NCBI GenBank assembly: GCA_964514145.1 | Contig: CAZEPM010000061.1 | Location: forward strand, 1 to 11,323 | DNA: 11,323 bases | From: Phocaeicola_A sp964514145 | GTDB taxonomy: Bacteria > Bacteroidota > Bacteroidia > Bacteroidales > Bacteroidaceae | Direction of reading: 5' to 3' | Shown here: positions 6,405 through 11,323 of the stretch, in pieces | How positions within the stretch are numbered: position 1 is the stretch's first letter | How the letters are laid out: every line of letters starts with the position of its first letter | Made by a program: the position numbers and the translations under genes | The notes under the pieces: generated by a model | Databases searched by the model: none | What the model was told of the DNA's origin: nothing | What the model saw: the letters and a program-made list of their open reading frames with translations, nothing else

Positions 6405-7976
6405 ATGAAAAAGATAACGATTTGGATACTAGGTATTATAATGGGCATTTCTTTTGTTAGTTTACTCTATTTACAGGTAAGCTATATTGAAGAAATGATT
6501 AAAATGCGTAAGGAGCAGTTTGGTGAATCGGTCAAACAAAGCCTTACGAATGCAGCTCATTCTTTAGAATTGAATGAAACAGCTACATATTTGAAGAAAG
6601 GATTAGAAGATAGCCGCAGTGTTGGAACATTTGATCAATGGGATTCTTCATTTTTATCAGATTCAATAAGAGTAAAGATACAGCAACATACCGTACAAAA
6701 TGATGGAAATACATTTAAATTTGAATTCAAAACAATGGTGGTTCCGCCTCGGCCTTCAAACATAAAAAGACAAGATCGGACTAAACCATTTATTTCCAGA
6801 TCACACGGAAAAAATACAATTCCTAATACAACGGAAAGTTTACGTGAAGAATTTTATAATCGCTATAAGAAGCAAAGTGATGTTTTAGAGGAAGTCATTC
6901 TTAACATGCTTTATGTGGCTAGCGAAAAACCATTGAAAGAACGCATTAATTTTGGAACATTAGATAAAATAATAAAAGCAGAATTATATAATAATGGAAT
7001 CGAATTACCTTATCATTTCACAGTGATAACTAGTGATGGATCAGAAGTGTATCGTTGTCCTGACTATGAAGAGAAAGGAAATACGCAGATCTATTCACAA
7101 ATCTTGTTTCAAAATGATCCACCTTCTAAACAAGGATTATTACAGATTCATTTTCCGAATTTAAACAGCTATATTTTTAGTTCTGTACGCTTTTTAATAC
7201 CGTCGTTGATATTCATCTTTGTACTGTTGATTACTTTTATTGTAACAATCTATTCGATTTTCCGTCAAAAGAAACTGACGGAGATTAAAAATGATTTCAT
7301 CAATAATATGACGCATGAATTTAAAACTCCGATTTCAACCATATCTTTAGCTGCCCAAATGCTAAAAGACCCAACCGTTGGCAAATCGCCACAGATGTTT
7401 CAGCATATATCTGGTGTAATCAATGATGAAACAAAACGTTTACGTTTTCAGGTAGAGAAAGTTCTTCAGATGTCTATGTTTGAGAGGCAGAAGGCAACTT
7501 TAAAAATGAAAGAAGTAGATGCAAATGAATTAATTGCTGGAGTTATACATACATTTACTTTGAAAATTGAAAAATACAATGGAACCATTATATCGGATCT
7601 TTCTGCTAAATCATCTCTGATTTTCATTGATGAAATGCATTTCACAAATGTAATATTCAACCTAATGGATAATGCTGTGAAATATAAAAAGCCAGATCAG
7701 AATTTAGCATTGGATGTACGTACTTGGAACGAAAACAACAAACTGTATATATCTGTTTCCGATAACGGTATTGGCATTAAACAAGCGAATTTAAAGAAAA
7801 TCTTTGAGAAGTTTTATAGAGTACATACAGGCAATTTGCACGATGTAAAAGGCTTCGGTTTAGGTCTGGCTTATGTAAAGAAAATCATCGAAGACCACAA
7901 AGGCACTATCCGAGCAGAAAGTGAAATTGGTGTAGGTACTAAATTTATTATTGTATTACCTTTATTAAAAAATTAG
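6405..7976 (+). CDS. rprX: Membrane sensor histidine kinase RprX
   Basis: RprX is the sensor of the Bacteroides RprXY two-component system; it would autophosphorylate and pass phosphate to RprY. From the ATG at 6405 it has 523 residues. Seen: a short basic N-terminus, TM1 about 4-24, a periplasmic sensor region 25-262 with no domain I recognise, TM2 about 263-284, the H-box NNMTHEFKTPIST (300-312) with phosphorylatable His304, N-box NLMDNAVKY (419-427), G1 DNGIGI (453-458), F-box FEKFYR, and G2 GFGLGL (483-488). All catalytic boxes are intact. An ATG at 6357 would add 16 residues (MLIMYLYDFSIVNFAL), but this extension overlaps the nested palindrome and the -7 box, so I prefer 6405 with its typical MKKITIW start. 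rprY follows after 4 nt, so the two are surely co-transcribed. B. fragilis rprXY was found as a regulator of tetracycline resistance; the natural signal is unknown to me. Confidence 0.88.
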   Translation: MKKITIWILGIIMGISFVSLLYLQVSYIEEMIKMRKEQFGESVKQSLTNAAHSLELNETATYLKKGLEDSRSVGTFDQWDSSFLSDSIRVKIQQHTVQNDGNTFKFEFKTMVVPPRPSNIKRQDRTKPFISRSHGKNTIPNTTESLREEFYNRYKKQSDVLEEVILNMLYVASEKPLKERINFGTLDKIIKAELYNNGIELPYHFTVITSDGSEVYRCPDYEEKGNTQIYSQILFQNDPPSKQGLLQIHFPNLNSYIFSSVRFLIPSLIFIFVLLITFIVTIYSIFRQKKLTEIKNDFINNMTHEFKTPISTISLAAQMLKDPTVGKSPQMFQHISGVINDETKRLRFQVEKVLQMSMFERQKATLKMKEVDANELIAGVIHTFTLKIEKYNGTIISDLSAKSSLIFIDEMHFTNVIFNLMDNAVKYKKPDQNLALDVRTWNENNKLYISVSDNGIGIKQANLKKIFEKFYRVHTGNLHDVKGFGLGLAYVKKIIEDHKGTIRAESEIGVGTKFIIVLPLLKN

Positions 7977-7980
7977 CGAT

Positions 7981-8682
7981 ATGGATGAAAAATTGACTAT
8001 TTTGTTATGCGAAGATGATGAGAATCTTGGCATGTTATTAAGAGAGTACTTGCAAGCAAAAGGATACTCTGCAGAATTGTGCCCAGATGGAGAAGCTGGT
8101 TACAAAGCTTTTCTTAAAACTAAATTTGATTTGTGTGTGTTGGATGTAATGATGCCTAAAAAGGATGGTTTTACATTAGCACAAGAGATTCGTGCTGCTA
8201 ATGCAGAAATTCCTATTGTCTTTTTGACTGCAAAAACTTTGAAAGAAGATATTCTGGAAGGATTTAAAATTGGCGCTGATGACTATATTACCAAGCCATT
8301 CAGTATGGAAGAATTAGTATTCCGTATTGAAGCTATCCTTCGTCGGGTACGGGGTAAGAAAAATAAAGAAAGCAGTACATACAAAATTGGACGCTTTACG
8401 TTTGATACACAAAAGCAATTGCTTTCAATCGATGGTAAGCAGACGAAGCTGACAACAAAAGAATCAGAGTTGCTATCCTTGTTGTGTGCACATGCTAATG
8501 AGATATTACAACGTGAATTTGCTCTGAAAACCATTTGGATTGATGATAATTATTTCAATGCAAGAAGTATGGATGTGTATATCACTAAACTTCGTAAGCA
8601 TTTAAAAGAAGATGATTCTATTGAGATCATCAATATTCATGGAAAAGGATATAAATTAATTACACCAGAGACTGACGCATAA
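7981..8682 (+). CDS. rprY: OmpR/PhoB-type response regulator RprY
   Basis: This 233-residue cytoplasmic DNA-binding protein is the partner of RprX. The receiver domain (about 5-118) holds every key residue: acidic pair Asp12/Asp13, phospho-acceptor Asp55 in LDVMMP, Thr83 in FLTAK, and Lys105 in TKPF. A hinge rich in Arg and Lys (about 118-132) leads to a C-terminal winged helix (about 133-229) of the OmpR/PhoB type, ending with the usual KGYKL strand. The ATG lies 4 nt after the rprX stop, with no SD. A strong terminator follows 14 nt after the stop. Regulator identity rests on the sequence type plus the rprX-rprY-rpsF gene order. Confidence 0.9.
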   Translation: MDEKLTILLCEDDENLGMLLREYLQAKGYSAELCPDGEAGYKAFLKTKFDLCVLDVMMPKKDGFTLAQEIRAANAEIPIVFLTAKTLKEDILEGFKIGADDYITKPFSMEELVFRIEAILRRVRGKKNKESSTYKIGRFTFDTQKQLLSIDGKQTKLTTKESELLSLLCAHANEILQREFALKTIWIDDNYFNARSMDVYITKLRKHLKEDDSIEIINIHGKGYKLITPETDA

Positions 8683-8696
8683 AATTTTCTCTCTAA

Positions 8697-8748
8697 AAAA
8701 AAGACTCCTCGAATTTTAAATATCAAAAAAATTCGAGGAGTCTTTTTT
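8697..8748. terminator. Strong bidirectional terminator after rprY
   Basis: Bases 8697-8717 (A6 then GACTCCTCGAATTTT) pair perfectly with 8728-8748 across a 10-nt loop, a 21-bp stem. The A6/T6 ends give a U-tract in both directions. It serves rprY on the plus strand and the convergent small gene (stop at 8771) on the minus strand. This symmetry supports the small gene being real. Confidence 0.92.
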
Positions 8749-8770
8749 ACTGTGATAGGCTAGAAAAAGT

Positions 8771-8947
8771 CTATTGAATATATTTGTTAAGCACAATATA
8801 AGCAAGAAGCCCTATCAGTACAAATATAATGGCCGTACATGTAATGAAATTATTATGAACGTTATGACTAAAAAAACCAAAGATTAATATAGAAGCACCT
8901 ATAACAATAAAAATAAGTCCGATATATCTAAGAAATTTCTTATTCAT
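8771..8947 (-). CDS. Small two-TM membrane protein (58 aa)
   Basis: Reading the minus strand by hand gives 58 codons from the ATG at 8947 to the TAG at 8771. The protein starts MNKKFLRYIG, has a hydrophobic segment at about 8-27, a short polar turn SHNVHNN (27-33), a second hydrophobic segment at about 34-53, and ends NKYIQ. The Lys/Arg-rich start predicts an N-in, C-in inner-membrane hairpin. I recognise no family and give no function. Support for a real gene: typical small-membrane-protein composition, an uninterrupted frame in AT-rich DNA, and a bidirectional terminator 22 nt beyond its stop. Against it: no SD and no clear promoter just upstream. The nearest minus-strand -7-like box (9178-9185) would give a leader of about 225 nt. 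Confidence 0.65.
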   Translation of the reverse strand: MNKKFLRYIGLIFIVIGASILIFGFFSHNVHNNFITCTAIIFVLIGLLAYIVLNKYIQ

Positions 8948-9083
8948 AATTATATAGATAATGATATAGCTTTAAGTTCTGTAAATATCTTTTGTAAAAA
9001 TTACAACTGATACACAAGCTGTTAGTGTGATTCTCTATCAAGTTTCTTTCAGAGTTTGATTAGCAACAGAATATACTTTTTTT

Positions 9084-9101
9084 AAAGTTTTTAAAAACTT
9101 T
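9084..9101. repeat. Perfect 18-bp palindrome
   Basis: AAAGTTTTTAAAAACTTT reads identically on both strands. It has no U-tract context making it a clear terminator. The flanking TTTTCCACT on the plus strand resembles a DnaA box in part but differs from TTATCCACA at two positions, so I do not call one. Confidence 0.5.
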
Positions 9102-9177
9102 TCCACTTAGAACGGTAAAATAAGATGTTGTCGAATAAAACCTCTTCCAGCATGAATATATTATTTCAGCAACTATG

Positions 9178-9185
9178 CAAAGTTA
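9178..9185 (-). promoter_or_regulatory. Minus-strand -7-like box
   Basis: TAACTTTG on the minus strand matches TAnnTTTG exactly and is followed by C, as in many strong Bacteroides promoters. A TTG lies 20 nt upstream (plus-strand CAA 9206-9208), close to -33. Predicted transcription would run away from rpsF toward the small membrane protein gene. Confidence 0.35.
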
Positions 9186-9273
9186 ATACACATATCATAA
9201 AATATCAACTTTTATCTCCTTATTCTAAAAGCAATAAGAATAGTAAACTCTCAAAAAGAAATAAGCCCAACTA

Positions 9274-9304
9274 TTTGTTAGTTAAAGGAAAATGCCTACC
9301 TTTG
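9274..9304 (+). promoter_or_regulatory. Promoter of rpsF-rpsR-rplI
   Basis: TTTG (9274-9277), a 19-nt spacer and TACCTTTG (9297-9304) exactly match the Bacteroides -33 and -7 elements. Transcription should begin near 9308-9311, leaving a leader of about 50 nt before rpsF. This is the best promoter in the window. Confidence 0.85.
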
Positions 9305-9357
9305 CAGCGATTTTAAAAAACTAATTATTAACAAGTTTAAAGTTTATCAAAGAAAGT

Positions 9358-9702
9358 ATGAATCAATATGAAACCGTTTTCATTTTGACTCCCGTTTTGT
9401 CTGATGTACAGATGAAGGAAACGGTAGAAAAGATTAAAGGTATTCTCATTGCTGAAGGCGCAGAGATTATCAATGAAGAAAATTGGGGATTGAAGAAATT
9501 AGCTTACCCCATTGAAAAAAAATCTACAGGTTTTTACCAGTTGATTGAATTCAAAGCGGAGCCTAAAACAATCGCTACGCTTGAGTTAAACTATCGTCGT
9601 GATGAGCGTGTAATTCGTTATCTGACAACTAAACTCGATAAGTATGCTATCGAGTATGCTACAAAAAGAAGAAGTTTAAAATCAGCTAAAAAGGAGGATT
9701 AA
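9358..9702 (+). CDS. rpsF: 30S ribosomal protein bS6
   Basis: bS6 (114 residues) binds 16S rRNA on the 30S platform as a heterodimer with bS18. The sequence is typical: N-terminal strand NQYETVFILTP, central ENWGLKKLAYPIEKKSTGFY, and RRDERVIRYLTTKLD, followed by a short basic tail ending KKED. It is first in the rpsF-rpsR-rplI operon, with the promoter about 50 nt upstream. Unlike the next two genes it has no SD; AAAGAAAGT directly precedes the ATG. In Bacteroidota ribosomes bS6, bS18 and bS21 together mask the anti-SD of 16S rRNA (shown for Flavobacterium johnsoniae). rpsR begins 2 nt after its stop. Confidence 0.97.
   Translation: MNQYETVFILTPVLSDVQMKETVEKIKGILIAEGAEIINEENWGLKKLAYPIEKKSTGFYQLIEFKAEPKTIATLELNYRRDERVIRYLTTKLDKYAIEYATKRRSLKSAKKED
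9691..9698 (+). promoter_or_regulatory. Strong Shine-Dalgarno before rpsR
   Basis: AAGGAGGA lies 6 nt before the rpsR ATG, the ideal spacing, and overlaps the last codons of rpsF. Such a match is rare in this phylum. Strong SDs ahead of bS18 and bS21 genes are reported in Bacteroidota and proposed to let these proteins control their own translation. Confidence 0.9.
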
Positions 9703-9704
9703 TT

Positions 9705-9974
9705 ATGGTACAACAACAATCAGAAATTAGATATTTAACTCCACCTTCAGTAGATACTAAAAAAAAGAAATATTGTCGCTTCAAAAAGGCAGGAATTAAA
9801 TATGTTGATTACAAAGATCCTGAATTCTTAAAGAAATTCTTGAATGAGCAAGGTAAAATCCTACCACGTCGCATCACCGGAACTTCGCTTAAATATCAAA
9901 GAAAAGTTGCTCGTGCGGTGAAGAAAGCACGTATCTTAGCATTGCTCCCATTTGTAACAGATATGATGAAATAA
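9705..9974 (+). CDS. rpsR: 30S ribosomal protein bS18
   Basis: bS18 (89 residues) pairs with bS6 on the 30S platform. Seen: the conserved KKYCRFKKAGIKYVDYKDPEFL region (about 20-42) and the family signature RRITGTSLKYQRKVARAVKKARILALLPF toward the C-terminus. It starts 2 nt after rpsF, ends with tandem TAA stops, and is followed 18 nt later by rplI. The AAGGAGGA SD stands out against the SD-less genes of this window and suggests translational feedback: when bS18 is scarce, ribosomes with an exposed anti-SD would favour this message. That mechanism is a published proposal for the phylum, not something this sequence alone proves. Confidence 0.97.
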   Translation: MVQQQSEIRYLTPPSVDTKKKKYCRFKKAGIKYVDYKDPEFLKKFLNEQGKILPRRITGTSLKYQRKVARAVKKARILALLPFVTDMMK

Positions 9975-9978
9975 TAAG

Positions 9979-9986
9979 AAGGAGGA
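9979..9986 (+). promoter_or_regulatory. Strong Shine-Dalgarno before rplI
   Basis: AAGGAGGA again stands 6 nt before the ATG (9993), the same octamer and spacing as before rpsR, in the 18-nt gap between the two genes. Confidence 0.88.
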
Positions 9987-9992
9987 TTTTGT

Positions 9993-10442
9993 ATGGAAAT
10001 AATTTTAAAAGAAGATGTTGCAAATTTAGGTTACAAGAATGATATTGTAACGGTGAAATCTGGGTATGGACGGAATTATCTTATTCCTAGAGGTAAAGCT
10101 GTGATTGCATCTCCATCAGCAAAGAAAATGTTGGCTGAAGAATTGAAGCAACGTGCTCATAAACTTGCTAAGATAAAACAAGAAGCAGAAGATTTTGCGG
10201 CTCAATTGAAAGATGTATCTTTAACGATTAGCACAAAAGTAAGTTCTACAGGTACAATTTTTGGTTCTGTAGGTAGCATTCAGATTGCGGAAGAACTTGA
10301 GAAATTAGGTCATAAAATTGATCGTAAGACTATCTCTGTTAAAGATACAGTAAAAGAAGTAGGATCATACAAAGCGATAGTAAGACTGCATAAAGAAGTT
10401 ACTGTTGAGATTCCTTTTGAAGTTGTTGCAGAAAAAGTTTAA
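9993..10442 (+). CDS. rplI: 50S ribosomal protein bL9
   Basis: bL9 (149 residues, the usual length) binds 23S rRNA at the base of the L1 stalk and reaches toward the small subunit. Seen: the N-terminal RNA-binding domain MEIILKEDVANLGYKNDIVTV with the conserved GYGRNYLIPRGKAVIA stretch (about 24-39), the long connecting helix rich in Ala, Glu and Lys (about 41-75), and a C-terminal domain with GTIFGSV and the closing IPFEVVAE. It is last in the operon, with a strong SD at 9979-9986 and a clear terminator 20 nt after the stop. Confidence 0.97.
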   Translation: MEIILKEDVANLGYKNDIVTVKSGYGRNYLIPRGKAVIASPSAKKMLAEELKQRAHKLAKIKQEAEDFAAQLKDVSLTISTKVSSTGTIFGSVGSIQIAEELEKLGHKIDRKTISVKDTVKEVGSYKAIVRLHKEVTVEIPFEVVAEKV

Positions 10443-10462
10443 TCTGTAAATACCATAAAATG

Positions 10463-10507
10463 AGGGTGACCCAAAAGTAGTAAGATTCAAAGGGTCACCC
10501 TTTTTTT
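10463..10507 (+). terminator. Terminator of rpsF-rpsR-rplI operon
   Basis: AGGGTGACCC (10463-10472) pairs perfectly with GGGTCACCCT (10492-10501) around a 19-nt loop, and a run of seven Ts (10501-10507) follows. Confidence 0.92.
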
Positions 10508-10544
10508 ATTCGCCAACGCTATCATTGACTGAAAAGATCAACGG

Positions 10545-10562
10545 TTATTTACTTGTAAATAA
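10545..10562. repeat. Inverted repeat between rplI and UDG-like gene
   Basis: TTATTTAC (10545-10552) and GTAAATAA (10555-10562) are exact complements around TT. It lies in the 174-nt gene-free stretch after the rplI terminator, 120 nt before the next start codon. It might be an operator; no -7 box of full quality is seen near it. Confidence 0.35.
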
Positions 10563-10681
10563 AGGATATGACCATCGATCTGGAAATACGTGAATCATCT
10601 AGTATTTTATAGATATACATTACAATTAATTCTTTGTTTTTTCTAATTCTGAAAATTAAAAGTTTATTTATTAAAAATACC

Positions 10682-11305
10682 ATGGATATTATAGAAAAAG
10701 TTATAGCTATACGTGATAGTTTACCTCAAGTATCATCCAATTTGATTGATTTTTCTCTAAATCCGATTCCACCATTCTGCGGCAAGAAAACAATTAAACT
10801 GATTATTCTTGGGCAAGATCCAACAATTAGAAATATAAAACAACGTAATAAAATTCAGTCTACACTCAATCTTGATAATAATAACGGTGCATTAAGAAAA
10901 TATATTGAAAAGATTTGTATTGGACTTGATTTATCTTTGGACAATATATATGCTACGAATATTTATAAATATTTCTATACCTTTCCACCAGCAGATACTC
11001 CAAATGTATTAAAGCTTCATTTGTCTCCCAATCTTAAATTATTAGAATCTGAATTATCAGACTTTGAAAAATGTCCAATAATAACACTTGGAGAACCTGT
11101 TCTAAAACTCCTTACTAACGTAAATGAAAAAGTTCGTAACTATTGGAATTATAACAGATGTGGATTTCATTATAATTTACCTATTAATAATATCCTACAC
11201 CGTCCTATTTTCCCATTTCCACACCAACCAAGTATACGTAAAAAACTCTATAGCGGAAATTTTTTTATATATTTAGATTACATGAAAAATATTCTTAGCA
11301 TTTAA
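10682..11305 (+). CDS. Divergent uracil-DNA glycosylase superfamily protein
   Basis: From the ATG at 10682 this is a 207-residue cytoplasmic protein. Three stretches fit the uracil-DNA glycosylase fold: motif A IKLIILGQDPTIR (38-50) with Asp46 in the position of the catalytic Asp of GQDPYH enzymes; ATNIYKYFYTFPP (91-103), resembling the TN-VKC-RPP stretch of family 4 and 5 enzymes; and FPHQPSIRKKLY (179-190), resembling the C-terminal HPS loop, with His181 and Ser184. ITLGEPVLKLL (134-144) matches the usual central strand. In GQDPT, the Tyr that excludes thymine in family 1 is Thr48, so base specificity may differ or activity be lost. An ATG at 10634 would add 16 AT-rich residues of little conviction. 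The gene is the most AT-rich here and has no SD or clear promoter; acquisition by transfer is possible. Family placement is fairly likely, repair function is inferred. Confidence 0.65.
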   Translation: MDIIEKVIAIRDSLPQVSSNLIDFSLNPIPPFCGKKTIKLIILGQDPTIRNIKQRNKIQSTLNLDNNNGALRKYIEKICIGLDLSLDNIYATNIYKYFYTFPPADTPNVLKLHLSPNLKLLESELSDFEKCPIITLGEPVLKLLTNVNEKVRNYWNYNRCGFHYNLPINNILHRPIFPFPHQPSIRKKLYSGNFFIYLDYMKNILSI

Positions 11306-11323
11306 TCCTTGTTTATTTTAAAA

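Larger units (their letters stand above)
8948..9273. other. Gene-free gap before the rpsF promoter
   Basis: I see no convincing gene. A 63-codon forward frame (9125-9316) runs through the rpsF promoter and has low-complexity Lys/Asn/Ser composition. The gap contains an 18-bp perfect palindrome (9084-9101), a minus-strand -7-like box (9178-9185), and a 20-codon minus-strand frame behind that box (9091-9153). I recall that some Bacteroides carry a divergent MarR-type gene about here; none is present. Confidence 0.55.

Noticed and set aside
9098..9109. DnaA-box-like TTTTCCACT, possible replication origin
   Set aside because: There is one imperfect copy only, with no cluster of boxes and no dnaA or dnaN nearby.
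9125..9316. 63-codon plus-strand frame before rpsF
   Set aside because: It extends across the -33 and -7 elements of the rpsF promoter and is low-complexity (Lys, Asn, Ser, Leu).
9305..9357. S6:S18-binding leader in front of rpsF
   Set aside because: The known motif needs a hairpin with a conserved CCG in its loop region. This short leader is AT-rich and contains no CCG.
10508..10590. Short open stretch after rplI as a pseudogene remnant
   Set aside because: About 25 open codons with no recognisable protein similarity are expected by chance.

Overview
The window reads as an ordinary chromosomal core region of a Bacteroidales bacterium (phylum Bacteroidota). The evidence is the Bacteroides-type promoter ahead of rpsF (TTTG, 19 nt, TACCTTTG), the near absence of Shine-Dalgarno (SD) sequences before most genes, and the gene order fusA2 - rprX - rprY - rpsF - rpsR - rplI, which I recall from Bacteroides and relatives. 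RecA differs at many positions from the Bacteroides fragilis RecA I remember, so a neighbouring family such as Tannerellaceae or Porphyromonadaceae is possible; the genus cannot be fixed from this sequence alone.

Left third (1-3781, clearly more GC-rich): a repeat-bearing noncoding stretch at the left edge, then a carboxynorspermidine/carboxyspermidine synthase-type dehydrogenase (polyamine synthesis) closely followed by recA. Opposing them is hemW, a radical-SAM heme chaperone. recA and hemW converge on one strong bidirectional hairpin terminator.

Middle (3782-8773, AT-rich): a regulatory gap between divergent hemW and fusA2 carries an 11-bp-arm palindrome. fusA2 encodes an EF-G paralogue that lacks the catalytic histidine of the G3 motif. 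After a terminator comes the two-component pair rprX (membrane sensor kinase) and rprY (OmpR-type regulator), 4 nt apart. A 21-bp-arm bidirectional terminator separates rprY from a convergent small gene, which I read by hand: a 58-residue protein with two predicted membrane segments (8771-8947, minus strand).

Right third: a gene-free stretch (8948-9273), the rpsF-rpsR-rplI operon (bS6, bS18, bL9) with its own promoter and terminator, then a very AT-rich gene for a divergent uracil-DNA glycosylase superfamily protein.

The connecting theme is translation and its control. fusA2 resembles the starvation-induced, GTPase-deficient EF-G2 described in Bacteroides thetaiotaomicron. rpsR and rplI carry near-perfect SD sequences, whereas the other starts lack them or have at most a weak one. 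For rpsR this fits the published proposal that bS18, which helps hide the anti-SD in Bacteroidota ribosomes, controls its own synthesis. I see no mobile element, CRISPR array, tRNA, rRNA or defence system.
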